Source of the DNA: Deltaproteobacteria bacterium | Lineage (GTDB): Bacteria > Myxococcota_A > UBA796 > UBA2385 | NCBI GenBank assembly: GCA_016792625.1 | Contig: JAEUKK010000054.1 | Coordinates: 1 to 64,000 of the forward strand | Reading direction: 5' to 3' | DNA: 64,000 bases | In this document: piece after piece, positions 1 to 10,199 of the stretch | Layout of the letters: each line of letters begins with the position of its first letter | Numbering within the stretch: the stretch's first letter is position 1 | Position numbers and translations under genes: made by a program | The notes under the pieces: generated by a model | Database searches by the model: none | The model's input: the letters and a program-made list of their open reading frames with translations, nothing else | What the model was told of the DNA's origin: nothing

Positions 1-44
1 CCGGCTTGGCCGCTGGGGCCGGGGGCCCCCGGCCCCCCGGCCCC

Positions 45-175
45 CGGCCAAGGGGCCCGCGGGGCCCCTGGGAGCCCCCGCCAAGGGGGGCCGGCGGGCA
101 GGCTTCGCGCGGCGCATGGCAGCGCCGCGCGCCAGCCCGCAAAGGCCCCCCTTTGGAAACCCCCCGGCTCGGCGC
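45..175 (-). repeat. Dispersed intergenic repeat family A, copy 1
   Basis: Read on the minus strand, this stretch matches 21731-21900 closely over roughly 130 bases, including the shared cores GGCGCATGGCAGCGCCGCGC and the pyrimidine/purine run around 141-160. It is made of short stacked inverted repeats. It lies downstream of the symporter gene. An open frame crosses it (6-200) but is low-complexity Pro/Arg/Gly and is not a credible gene. Confidence 0.75.
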
Positions 176-289
176 GTTTTGGGGTAGCTCTGGGCGATGA
201 GGGGGCTCACCGCGAAGGCTTCGGCTGTCGCAGTTGGGGGCAGGCTTTGGTCTTGGGGCTGGTGCGGGGCGGATCAGCGTCAGGGCGCC

Positions 290-1714
290 TCAGGTCGAGG
301 GCTGTTGGGCTGGCGCCAGCGGGGCCAGGGCGCGGCCGGCGAGCACCGCCACGGGCACGGCGACGGCGAGCGCGAGGCCCGCGGCGACGCCGGGGTTGCT
401 GACCAGCCCGCTCAAGATCAGGCCGAAGTGCACGGCCAGCGCGGTGATCGCCGCGGCCACGCCGCCCGCGCCGCGCAGGCGCTGGTCCAAGAAGAGGCCG
501 GCGACCAGGGGGCCGGTCGAGGCGGCGACGAGGCCGTAGACGCCCTGCTGGCCGAGCAGCAGCACGACCGAGGGGGGCTTGATCGAGATGCCGATGGTCA
601 CCACCGCCAGCGCGCCGAGCACCAGACGGTTGAGCCGCACCGAGCCGCGGCCGGGCAGCAGATCGTTGGCCACCGAGGCCGAGATGGCGACCAGCAGGCC
701 GTCCATGGTGCTCATCGCCGCGGCGAGGATGGCCACCGCCACGAGGCTCGAGGCCCAGGGCCAGGGGAAGGCCTGGTTGAGGTAGCGCGCCATCACCTGG
801 TCTTGGGGGATGTCGGCGGGCAGGTCGAGGCGGGCGTACGCGCCGGCGAAGAGCACGAGGCAAAACACCGTGAACGACAGCATCGCGATGGCGATGGTCT
901 GCCACAGCGTGCGCCGGTCTTTGACGTAGAGGGCCTTGGTCAGCAGGTGGGGCTGGGTGGTGAGGGCCACGCCCATCACGAAGGGCACCACCCAGACCTC
1001 GCCGACGCTGCCGAAGAGCGGCGAGCCCGGGGCGACCATGCCCGTGGTCGCCAGATCGGCGACCAGCGCCCCGCTCGACCAGTGCTCGAGGCCCGAGCCG
1101 AAGATCGCCAGGGCCATCACGAGCATGATGACGCCCTGGGCGGTGTTGGTGAAGGCGTGGGCCCAGGCGCCGCCAAAGCCGGTGTAGGCAAAGACGAAGG
1201 CCACGATGCCGATGACCGAGGCCTCGTAGCTGATGCCCAGGGTCTCGCGCATGACATAGCCGCAGCCGACGGTGATCAGCACGAGGTAGGCGACGTTAAG
1301 CACGTTGAGGCCCGAGAACAGCCGGCGGAGCTCGAGGCTCTCGTAGCGGGCGCCCAGCCAGTGGGGGATGGTCAGGGCCTTGTAGCGGGCGCCGATGACC
1401 TGAAACTGGGGGGAGAAGACCACGAGGCCCACGGTCAGGCCGGCGATGAGCGGCAGACTGAAGCCGATGAGCGCGGCGAGGCCCTCTTTGTACACAAAGC
1501 CGGGGAAGATGACGAAGGTGGCGCTCGAGGCCAAGCAGGCCCCGAGCGTGAGGCCGGCCACCCAGGGGTTCATGTCGCCGCTGCCGATGGCGAAGCCCTC
1601 GCTCGTATCGGTCTTCTTGCCGCCCATGTAGGCGAGCACGCTGGTGATGATGAGGTAGACCGCGAAGAGGCCCCAGGCGAAGGGGCGCTCGGCGATGAGG
1701 GTGAGCAGCTGCAT
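290..1714 (-). CDS. Sodium:solute symporter (SSS family)
   Basis: Predicted inner-membrane Na+-coupled importer of the SSS family (PutP/PanF/ActP type). The 474-residue product begins with a membrane helix at about residues 10-30 and has alternating hydrophobic segments throughout, in keeping with the usual 12-13 helices. The N-terminal block TSEGFAIGSGDMNPWVAG followed by ACLASSATF is typical of the family. The length is normal. The open frame extends upstream to 1936, but I chose the ATG at 1714 because GAGG precedes it and a GATAGGC promoter-like box lies 23 nt upstream; the extra N-terminus would be Arg/Pro-rich and overlap fur. The substrate cannot be told from sequence. It is divergent from the Fur-family gene, so metal-dependent control is possible but not shown. 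Confidence 0.88.
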   Translation of the reverse strand: MQLLTLIAERPFAWGLFAVYLIITSVLAYMGGKKTDTSEGFAIGSGDMNPWVAGLTLGACLASSATFVIFPGFVYKEGLAALIGFSLPLIAGLTVGLVVFSPQFQVIGARYKALTIPHWLGARYESLELRRLFSGLNVLNVAYLVLITVGCGYVMRETLGISYEASVIGIVAFVFAYTGFGGAWAHAFTNTAQGVIMLVMALAIFGSGLEHWSSGALVADLATTGMVAPGSPLFGSVGEVWVVPFVMGVALTTQPHLLTKALYVKDRRTLWQTIAIAMLSFTVFCLVLFAGAYARLDLPADIPQDQVMARYLNQAFPWPWASSLVAVAILAAAMSTMDGLLVAISASVANDLLPGRGSVRLNRLVLGALAVVTIGISIKPPSVVLLLGQQGVYGLVAASTGPLVAGLFLDQRLRGAGGVAAAITALAVHFGLILSGLVSNPGVAAGLALAVAVPVAVLAGRALAPLAPAQQPST

Positions 1715-1737
1715 GAGGTACCTCGGCGTCGGCCGGC

Positions 1738-1744
1738 GCCTATC
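1738..1744 (-). promoter_or_regulatory. GATAGGC -10-like box for the symporter gene
   Basis: Minus-strand GATAGGC lies 23 nt before the ATG at 1714. A TTGCTG hexamer stands 17 nt further upstream of TAGGCG, a plausible -35. The same box recurs before other genes in the window. Confidence 0.45.
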
Positions 1745-1908
1745 CATCATGCCGCAGTGCAGCAAGCCCCTCGACGCCATCTTCGCCACTTCTCGCTGCA
1801 ATGCAGCAGGGTCAGCCCGCGGACCGCGGCGGGCGGCCCGTGTTAGCTCTCCCGCAGGTGGGCCGTGGCGGCCGCCCCTCTCGCCCGGCCCCCGCGCCGG
1901 AGGGCCCC

Positions 1909-2379
1909 ATGCACACTCCCGCTGACGGCAGCGCACCGCCCCGCACCATCGCGCAGCTCCAAGCGCGCCTGCGTGACGCGAAGCTGCGGGCCACCGGCCC
2001 CCGGGTGGCGGTGCTGCGGGTGGTCGAGGCCTGCCTGCGGCCGCTGACCCACGCCGAGGTCATGGCCGCGCTTGACGAGGGCGGCGCCTGGGATCGGGCG
2101 ACGATCTACCGCAACCTCAACGACATGACCGAGGCCGGCCTGCTGCGCCGCTTCGACCTCGGCGACCATGTCTGGCGTTTTGAGCTGGCCGAGGCCGCCC
2201 CCGCCGACGAGCACCACGCCGATGGTGTGCACCCGCATTTTGTGTGCACCAGCTGCGGCGACGTGCAGTGCCTCGACGAGGTCGTGGTCCACGTGCAAGC
2301 CGAGGGGCGGGTGCCCCGCTCGGTCGCCGCGGCGGCGGTGGCCATCCAGCTCAGCGGCCGCTGCGACACCTGCGCCTAA
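1909..2379 (+). CDS. Fur family transcriptional regulator
   Basis: Metal-responsive DNA-binding repressor of the Fur/PerR/Zur family, 156 residues. The winged-helix region spans about residues 20-85, with the recognition-helix block TIYRNLNDMTEAGLL. It is followed by the metal-site segment HHADGVHPHFVCTSCGD at residues 102-118. Two CxxC pairs (Cys113/116 and Cys152/155) should bind the structural zinc. The ATG at 1909 is preceded by GGAGG; a longer frame from 1801 is unlikely. The subtype (iron, zinc, manganese or peroxide sensing) cannot be decided. aat starts 40 bp downstream, so the two are probably cotranscribed. Confidence 0.92.
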   Translation: MHTPADGSAPPRTIAQLQARLRDAKLRATGPRVAVLRVVEACLRPLTHAEVMAALDEGGAWDRATIYRNLNDMTEAGLLRRFDLGDHVWRFELAEAAPADEHHADGVHPHFVCTSCGDVQCLDEVVVHVQAEGRVPRSVAAAAVAIQLSGRCDTCA

Positions 2380-2419
2380 GGCCCGCGCCCCGCCGACCGT
2401 CGCCCGCAGGAGTGCGCCC

Positions 2420-3145
2420 GTGCCCGTGTTCATGCTCGACGAGCGCCACGTCTTCCCCCGGCCGGGCCTCGCCAACGCCGATGGTCTGCTGGCGGTGGGC
2501 GGCGACCTGGCGCCCGAGCGGGTCTTGCTCGCCTACCAGCAGGGCATCTTCCCCTGGTATAGCGACGACCAGCCCATTTTGTGGTTCTCGCCCGACCCGC
2601 GCTTCGTGCTGCCCACGGCCGCGCTCAAGGTGCAGCGCAGCCTCAAGAAGCGGGTGCGCCGCGGCGACTACGAGATCCGCCTCGACACCGCCTTCGCCGA
2701 GGTCATCGACCACTGCCGCGACCAGCAGCGTCCGGGCCAGCGCGGCACCTGGATCACCCCAGAGCTGCGCGACAGCTTCATCGCCCTGCACCACCGCGGC
2801 TTCGCCCACTCCGCCGAAGCCTGGCAAAACGGCGCGCTGGTCGGCGGTCTCTACGGCGTCGCCATCGGCGGCTTCTTCTCGGGCGAGAGCATGTTCGCCC
2901 TGCAGCCCGACGCCAGCAAGGCGGCTTTTGTCTGGCTCAGCCGCCAGCTCGAGGCCTGGGGCTTCCCGCTCATCGACTGTCAGGTCTACACCGAGCACCT
3001 CGACCGCTTCGGCGCGGTCGAGGTCCCCCGGCGCGAGTACCTCGCCGCGCTGCGCGAGGCCCTGCGCCTGCCCCACCGCCCCGGCCCCTGGCGCTTCGAC
3101 GAAGGCTTCCGCCCCGCTCTGCCCGGCGACACCGACGGCACCTGA
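2420..3145 (+). CDS. aat: Leucyl/phenylalanyl-tRNA--protein transferase
   Basis: Cytoplasmic enzyme that adds Leu or Phe from aminoacyl-tRNA to N-terminal Arg/Lys of proteins, creating N-degrons for ClpS/ClpAP. The 241-residue product carries the family blocks PNADGLLAVGGDL-like (here LANADGLLAVGGDL), YQQGIFPWY, ILWFSPDPR, GTWITPEL, GGLYGVAIGGFFSGESMF and LIDCQVYTEHL. Length is normal. I chose GTG at 2420 because AGGAG lies 7 nt upstream and it gives VPVFMLDERHVFP, the expected N-terminus. It follows fur closely. Confidence 0.96.
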   Translation: MPVFMLDERHVFPRPGLANADGLLAVGGDLAPERVLLAYQQGIFPWYSDDQPILWFSPDPRFVLPTAALKVQRSLKKRVRRGDYEIRLDTAFAEVIDHCRDQQRPGQRGTWITPELRDSFIALHHRGFAHSAEAWQNGALVGGLYGVAIGGFFSGESMFALQPDASKAAFVWLSRQLEAWGFPLIDCQVYTEHLDRFGAVEVPRREYLAALREALRLPHRPGPWRFDEGFRPALPGDTDGT

Positions 3146-3195
3146 ACCGCCGGCTGCCGCCCGGTGGCTCAAAGTCCGCCGAAGCAGGCCCGGCC

Positions 3196-3330
3196 ACCCG
3201 CAGGCTCCACTGGCCCCCTTGGCGGGGGATCCAAGGGGCCGCGGAGGCCCCTTGGCCTGGGGGCCCGGGGGCGGGGACCGCCCCTTTGATGGGCCTGGGG
3301 GGCGTTGCGGGGGGCTCGCCCCCCGCCCCC
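3196..3330 (+). repeat. Dispersed intergenic repeat family A, copy 2 (convergent-gene spacer)
   Basis: About 70 bases from 3210 are nearly identical to 21830-21900, including GGGGGATCCAAGGGGCCGCG and GGGGCGGGGACCGCCCC. The right end, GGGGGGCGTTGCGGGGGGC with its mirrored C-run, forms a strong hairpin that probably ends transcription of aat and of the minus-strand gene that ends at 3330. A related piece reappears inside the gene at 49470-50012. Confidence 0.75.
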
Positions 3331-4292
3331 TAAGGAGGTGTCTGCCCCACCGGCAGCGCCGGGCCCAGCGCTTCGTCGCGCCCGCGCAGGTCCGTGTCCG
3401 GCGGCCCCACCGCCACCGGCGCCTCTGGGTCGAGCAGGGGCAGCTGCGGCCCCGCCTCGAGATCGACGCCCTCGTCGGACGGGGCGGCGGGCGCTCCGGT
3501 CACGGCGGCGAGCGCTGGCGTCGGCACCACGGGCTCCGCCGGCGGCAGCGGGCCCGGCCCCAAGACCGCCCCGGGTCGCTGGGTGATCGGCGTACACCCA
3601 CAGGCGTCGGCCGCCCAACACAGGGCCGCGGTCGGCGGGGTGGCTGGCCCGGCCCCCACCGCGAGCTGCAGGCCCGGACCACAGAGCAAGCCCGGAGCGC
3701 TGACCAGCACGGCGATCCGGTCGTTTTCGTTGACCCCGCTCGGCGCGCGCAGGCCATGCGCCGGCGCCAGCGCGGGCAGCGCGCAGCGGGTGGGCGGCGG
3801 TAAGGCCTTGGCCTGCCAGGCCCCCAGCTCGACCGCCGCGCGGGCCGCCGCCGCCGTGCGCGCCCCCAGCCCGTCGAGGCCGCGCTGCCGCTCGGGGTCG
3901 AGCAGGGGGGCCACGGTCTGGGCCACGCGCAGGCGCTCGACCCGGTCGGTCGCCGCCCGCGCCGCCTGCGCCGCGTCGCGCACGCCTGGGCCCAAGGCCC
4001 GCGAGCGAGCCCAGAGGTCGGCGAGGGCCGGGGTGGCGCAGGGGTCTTGACCGGCGGCCAGCCCCTCGCCGAGCTGGTTGTGGACCCGCGCCAGCGCGGT
4101 GATCAGGGCCTCGGCCCGGGCGAGGCGCTCGTCGGCGCTGGCCGCCGCCTCGTCGAGATCAACGATGTCAGGGGCCAAGGCCGCCTTCATCGGGTCGCGG
4201 CCCTCTGCCGCCGCCCAGCCAAGGCCCGCCAGCGCGGCCAGACCCGCGAGGCCCAGCGCCGCGCCGACGACGAGGCGCTCAGGTCGACGCAT
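3330..4292 (-). CDS. Membrane-anchored protein of unknown function
   Basis: I do not recognise this family. The 320-residue product has one N-terminal hydrophobic segment (about residues 7-27) with basic residues before it, so it is probably an inner-membrane anchor with a periplasmic tail. Residues about 40-160 are Ala-rich and helical; the C-terminal third is Pro/Ala-rich with several Cys (a CWAADACGC patch) and an acidic low-complexity end. Its ATG at 4292 overlaps the stop of the upstream regulator gene by 14 nt, so the two are probably translationally coupled and may work together, for example as a sensor or effector of that regulator. No function can be assigned. Confidence 0.6.
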   Translation of the reverse strand: MRRPERLVVGAALGLAGLAALAGLGWAAAEGRDPMKAALAPDIVDLDEAAASADERLARAEALITALARVHNQLGEGLAAGQDPCATPALADLWARSRALGPGVRDAAQAARAATDRVERLRVAQTVAPLLDPERQRGLDGLGARTAAAARAAVELGAWQAKALPPPTRCALPALAPAHGLRAPSGVNENDRIAVLVSAPGLLCGPGLQLAVGAGPATPPTAALCWAADACGCTPITQRPGAVLGPGPLPPAEPVVPTPALAAVTGAPAAPSDEGVDLEAGPQLPLLDPEAPVAVGPPDTDLRGRDEALGPALPVGQTPP

Positions 4293-7035
4293 GGGCGCCC
4301 CCCGCCGGCCGCTGGGCCACGATGCGCGCGGCCACCCGCACCAGCTGGTGGGCGGTCGCTGGCGCCGCGGCCAGGGCCTCGGGCTCGCCGGCCAAGCAGC
4401 GCAGCAGCGGGGCGTGCCGCGGGGCGCCCACGGCCGCCGCCGCCGCCGCCGCGAAGTGGGCCGCCGCGGCCGGCGCTTCTCCCGCTGCGGCGCAGAGGGC
4501 CCCGGCCACGCTCTGGGCCATCACGTCGAGGTCACCGTCGCGGGCCGGCTCGGCGAGCACGCCGCGGACCAAGCCGAGACCAGCGTCCAGCGCGCCCTCT
4601 TCGAGGTCGATCAGCGCCTCGAGCACCACGGCTTGGCTGGCCCCGAGCCGGTCGCGGCCGGCGAAGGCGTCTTGGGCCTCGTGCAGCAGGGCGCGGCCCT
4701 CGACCAGATCACCTTGTTGCATCGCCGCCACCCCCAGAGAGCCCAGGGCGAAGGCCTGCATGCGCCGGTCGCCGCTCGCCCGCTCAAAACGCAGCGCCGC
4801 GAGCAGGTGCTGGCGGGCGTCGTCGACCTGGCCCGCCGAGAGCAGCCGCTGGGCGAGGCCGGCCTCAGCGACCATCTGCTGGGCTTCGTAGCCGAGCTCG
4901 ATGCACAAGGCGCGGGCCCGGGCGTAGCGGGCGCGGGCCAGCTCTTCTTGGCCGCGCCGGCCGGCGTTGGCGGCGAGGCTGTTGATGACGAAGGCGAGCT
5001 CGCGCCCCGCGGCGACCCCGCTGAGCGCCTGCTCGGCGATGCTGAGGTGCAGCTCAGCGCCGTCAAAGTCAGAGCGGTACGAGCACAGCAGCCCAAAGGT
5101 GCCCCGCACCCGCGCGGTCGCGGTCGGCCCGCGGGCCACGCCCAGCGCCCGCTGCAGCAAGGCCTCGGCGGCGCCGGCCTCGCCCACGACCCGGTGCGCG
5201 TCGGCGGCGCTGGCCAGCACCATCGCGAGCAGGTCTGCGGCCGCGTCGTCACCGGCGGCGAGGGGCTCGATCATGTGGATCGCCTGCTCCAAGGCCGCGC
5301 GGGCCTCGGCGGCGGCCCCCACTGTGCGCAGGCGGCGGGCGCAGACCAAGGCGAGGCGGGCCCACTGCAGCGGCGGCACGCGGCCGCGCCAGGCCTCGAG
5401 GGCCGCCCGCAGGCGCTCGGGGGGCTCACCCTCGCCGCCGGCCAGCTCGGTCACCCAGGCGCGCAGCAGGGTGAGGCGCAGCGAGAGCGTGGGATCATGC
5501 TGCTCCATCGCGCGGCCGGCCACGCGCAGGTTGGCGCGCTCGCGCAGCAGGCGGTCGATCGCCGCCCGGGGCGCCGCGCCCTCGGCCTCGGCCCGCCAGC
5601 CCTCGGCGGCGGCGCTGAGCCAGCGGGCCAAAGCGGCGTGGGCCGCGGCCAGATCGACGGGGGTGGCGCGCTGCTGGGCGGCGGCCTGGACCGCGGCGAG
5701 CAGGCGGAAGCGGGGCGGGCGCTCGGGCCCGCGGCTGATCAGCGAGGCACGCTGCAGCTTGTCGAGGCCGACCAGCAGGTCAGAGGGCGCGACGCCCAGC
5801 GCCTCGGCCACCGCGGCGAGGCCATCGATGGGGGCGCCGCCTTCGAAAACACTGAGCGCGAGCATCAAGGCGCGCTGCTCGGGGCTGAGGCGGTCGAGCG
5901 CGAGGCGCAGGGCGGCGCGCAGGCTGCGGCGCCCCTCGGTCAGGGCGGGCGCGGCGGGCAAGGAGATGCCGCCCGCCTCGAGCCGCTCGATGATCTGGCG
6001 GGGGTGGTGCGAGCGCAGCTGGGCGGCGGCCAGCTCAAGGGCCAGGGGCACGCCCTCGAGGAGGGCGACCAGGTCGTCGGTGCCGCTGTCACCGCCCGGG
6101 CCCAGGTCGGCCCCGACCTCAAAGGCGCGGGCCGACAGCAGCACGCGGGCGGCGGTCTCGGCCAAGGGCAGCAGCTCACGCTCGACCCAGGGCCCGACCA
6201 GGGCGTGCTGGCTGGTGACGAGCACGCCGTGTTTGACGCCGCTGGCGCCAATCTCGACAAGCAGGCGCGCGACGGCCTCGGTCACGCCCTCGGCGTTGTC
6301 GAGCAGCAGCAGGGTCGGGCCGCGCCAGCTCAGGGCCTCGACGCAGCGGCGGCGGGCGGCCTCGGGCGGAGCGCCGGCGGGCAGGGGCACCGAGAGCGTC
6401 CAGGCGACCGCGCCCAGGGCCTCGGCCTCGGTCTCGGCGTCGCTGAGATCGCAGAACCAGACCCCGCCGGGCGGGGCCGCCGGGCCGTCGACCACGGCTT
6501 GGGCGTATTGGCGGGCCAGCCGGGTCTTGCCGATGCCGGGAGAGCCCCGCAGCACGACGATGCGGTTGCGGGCCATCGCCTCGCCCAGCCAGCGCAGCTC
6601 GTGGTCGCGGCCGATAAAACGCCCGACGAGCGGGGGCAGGTTGTGGGCGCGGCGGGGCGGCGCGGCGGGCGGGGCGCAGAGGCGGTAGCCCGCGCCGGGC
6701 ACGGTGAGCACGATCTCGGGATCGGCCGGATCACGCTCGATCTTGCGGCGCAGGCGGCAGACGGCCACGTCGACCGCCCGGCTGACCACCCGGTCGCTGT
6801 CGACCCCCCAGACCGCCTCGAGCAGCACGTAGCGGTCGACGACCTGGTCCATGCAGCCCGAGAGGTGCCGCAGCAGGCTCGCCTCAATGGGCGAGAGCTT
6901 GTGCTCTTCACCACCCCGGCGCACGAGCTGGGCGTCGAGGTCGAGCTCGCAGTGGGGGTAGCTGAGGCGCAAGCGGGCACCGGGGAGGGAGGCGCGCGGG
7001 CCAAGCGGCGGGCGCAGAGGACACGGCCACCCCAA
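4279..7035 (-). CDS. Winged-helix / P-loop NTPase / TPR transcriptional regulator
   Basis: Large (about 918 residues) signal-integrating regulator, similar in architecture to SARP/AfsR-like and MalT-like STAND proteins. An OmpR/PhoB-type winged helix spans about residues 22-122 (ending PGAGYRLCAP). Then comes an NB-ARC-like NTPase with Walker A GSPGIGKT at 164-171 and Walker B LLLLDN near 240, and the C-terminal half is Ala/Leu/Arg-rich helical repeats of TPR type. The first start is a TTG at 7035 with a weak ribosome site; a later start in the first 25 residues is possible. The upstream ettA gene ends 57 bp away on the same strand. The downstream membrane-protein gene overlaps it. The target genes are unknown. 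Confidence 0.8.
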   Translation of the reverse strand: MGWPCPLRPPLGPRASLPGARLRLSYPHCELDLDAQLVRRGGEEHKLSPIEASLLRHLSGCMDQVVDRYVLLEAVWGVDSDRVVSRAVDVAVCRLRRKIERDPADPEIVLTVPGAGYRLCAPPAAPPRRAHNLPPLVGRFIGRDHELRWLGEAMARNRIVVLRGSPGIGKTRLARQYAQAVVDGPAAPPGGVWFCDLSDAETEAEALGAVAWTLSVPLPAGAPPEAARRRCVEALSWRGPTLLLLDNAEGVTEAVARLLVEIGASGVKHGVLVTSQHALVGPWVERELLPLAETAARVLLSARAFEVGADLGPGGDSGTDDLVALLEGVPLALELAAAQLRSHHPRQIIERLEAGGISLPAAPALTEGRRSLRAALRLALDRLSPEQRALMLALSVFEGGAPIDGLAAVAEALGVAPSDLLVGLDKLQRASLISRGPERPPRFRLLAAVQAAAQQRATPVDLAAAHAALARWLSAAAEGWRAEAEGAAPRAAIDRLLRERANLRVAGRAMEQHDPTLSLRLTLLRAWVTELAGGEGEPPERLRAALEAWRGRVPPLQWARLALVCARRLRTVGAAAEARAALEQAIHMIEPLAAGDDAAADLLAMVLASAADAHRVVGEAGAAEALLQRALGVARGPTATARVRGTFGLLCSYRSDFDGAELHLSIAEQALSGVAAGRELAFVINSLAANAGRRGQEELARARYARARALCIELGYEAQQMVAEAGLAQRLLSAGQVDDARQHLLAALRFERASGDRRMQAFALGSLGVAAMQQGDLVEGRALLHEAQDAFAGRDRLGASQAVVLEALIDLEEGALDAGLGLVRGVLAEPARDGDLDVMAQSVAGALCAAAGEAPAAAAHFAAAAAAAVGAPRHAPLLRCLAGEPEALAAAPATAHQLVRVAARIVAQRPAGGAHAST

Positions 7036-7092
7036 GATGGCCCGACCTGGCGCAGCTGTGCACGCAGGCCGGGCCGGCGGGGCGGCGGCGGC

Positions 7093-8769
<1,677 letters not shown>

Positions 8770-8996
8770 GGGGACCTCGGGGAAGGGGGCGCGAACGGGA
8801 GGGGGCGCGCGGGGCGTGCGCGCGGCGCGCCGGCCTATCCCGAGGGCGGGCCGCCGCGGGGCCCAGACGCTGGCCTGCGGCCCGAGCACAGCGCGCCTGA
8901 CGTCAACCCGGCCAAAGGGGGGGAGGGCAGGCGCCGCGCCCGCCGCGCCTGTGGCAGACTCCGGCCGCGCCGGGGCAGCCGGGCGGGGAGGGGTCC

Positions 8997-9842
8997 ATGG
9001 AGCAGGGCGAGCAACCGGGTGAAGGGCAGGGCGGCGGTGCGGGCGGTGCGGGCCAAGCCTCCGGGCGATCCAGCCGGCGCATCGAGCACGTGATCGACGA
9101 TCTCAGCGCGATCATCGAGCGAGAGCGCAGCCGCGGCTGCCGGCGGGCCTACTTCCCCGCGCTCTACCGGGCGACCACCGCCGAGGTGCTGCGCGCGGTC
9201 GAGGCGGGCGAGTTCGAAGACGCCGAGCGGATGGTGCGCATGGACGTCATCTTCGCCGGTCTCTACCTGCGGGCTGACCGCGAGCACGAGGCCGGCCGCC
9301 CCTGCAGCGGCCCCTGGCGCCTCGCCTTCGAGGCGGCCAGCGACGACGGCCTGCTCGTGCTGCAGCACCTCTTGTTGGGCATGAACGCCCACATCAACCT
9401 CGACCTGCCGATCGCCGCGGTGGCCGCCGGCGGCGACCAGCTCGCCGCGCTGCGCCGCGACTATGACCACCTCAACGTCATCCTCACCCGGATGATCGAC
9501 CGCATGCAGGCGGCGGTCAACGCCGTCTCACCCGAGCTGGCCTGGCTCGACCGCCTGGGCGGCGGCCTCGACGAGCTGCTGGGCAGCGTGGGCATCCGGT
9601 CCTTCCGCGACGAGGCCTGGGCGCGGGCCGAGGCGCTGCGGGCGGCCGACGCGCCGGGCCCCGCGCGCGCCGCCCTCGAAGAGCGGGCCACCCGCTTCGG
9701 CCAGCGGGTGCTGGCGGCCGAGGCGTGGCTGGGCTGGGTGCGCGAAGACGAGCCCGACCACGACCCGGCGGGGGTCGAGCGCGTCGTGGTGGCGCTCACC
9801 TCCGCCATCCCCGTCGAGGGCGCGGGGCCGACGCGCGGTTGA
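8997..9842 (+). CDS. DUF5995 family protein
   Basis: Cytoplasmic, mostly helical protein of about 281 residues that resembles the DUF5995 family. The recognisable blocks are YFPALYRATTAEV, EDAERMVRMDVIFA and the family hallmark VLQHLLLGMNAHINLDLPIAA near residues 120-140. The His/Asn-rich MNAHIN segment suggests a metal or ligand site, but no activity is known. The ATG at 8997 follows a strong GGGGAGGGG ribosome site. The first 30 residues are Gly/Gln-rich and probably disordered. The gene is divergent from ettA and is followed 35 bp later by tRNA-Arg. Confidence 0.8.
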   Translation: MEQGEQPGEGQGGGAGGAGQASGRSSRRIEHVIDDLSAIIERERSRGCRRAYFPALYRATTAEVLRAVEAGEFEDAERMVRMDVIFAGLYLRADREHEAGRPCSGPWRLAFEAASDDGLLVLQHLLLGMNAHINLDLPIAAVAAGGDQLAALRRDYDHLNVILTRMIDRMQAAVNAVSPELAWLDRLGGGLDELLGSVGIRSFRDEAWARAEALRAADAPGPARAALEERATRFGQRVLAAEAWLGWVREDEPDHDPAGVERVVVALTSAIPVEGAGPTRG

Positions 9843-9877
9843 CGCCGACGGTCGGGCGCGGGTAAGGGCGGCCCGCT

Positions 9878-9951
<74 letters not shown>

Positions 9952-9973
9952 CTCGCCCCTAAGCTCGTACAAT

Positions 9974-9990
9974 CAACGACCTACTCGTTG
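9974..9990 (+). terminator. Hairpin after tRNA-Arg
   Basis: CAACGA and TCGTTG form a six-base-pair stem with a five-base loop, followed by TT, 23 nt after the tRNA. This is a weak intrinsic-type terminator candidate in an unusually AT-rich patch. Confidence 0.4.
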
Positions 9991-10004
9991 TTCAACGCCG
10001 ATCT

Positions 10005-10165
10005 GGGCGCGCCCCTCCGCTGCGCTCCGGGTCGCCCGCCCCCCTGGGGTTCGCGGGCCCCTCCGGCGCGGCCAAGGTCCGCGCCGGGCCCGCTCCGCCG
10101 GCTGCGCCGGCCGGCTGCGCCGCCCTGGGGTCGGGCGCGCGCGGGGGCCTTGGGTGCGGGTGCGC
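10005..10165. repeat. GC-rich stacked-hairpin spacer upstream of the ATPase/TOPRIM operon
   Basis: Spacer composed of short palindromes with GCTGCG-type cores, such as CCGGCTGCGCCGG repeated around 10098-10122. It has the same style as the other GC-rich intergenic elements in this window but is not an obvious copy of any of them. No gene is visible in it. Confidence 0.45.
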
Positions 10166-10172
10166 GATAGGC
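10166..10172 (+). promoter_or_regulatory. GATAGGC -10-like box before the PARIS-like operon
   Basis: GATAGGC lies 27 nt before the ATG at 10200. Identical boxes stand at a similar distance from the starts at 62100 and 1714 (minus strand). No convincing -35 is visible. Confidence 0.45.
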
Positions 10173-10199
10173 GCGCCGCCACCGGAGCGCGCACGAACG

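Noticed and set aside
6..200. 64-codon frame at the left edge
   Set aside because: Lies on repeat family A and is Pro/Arg/Gly low-complexity.
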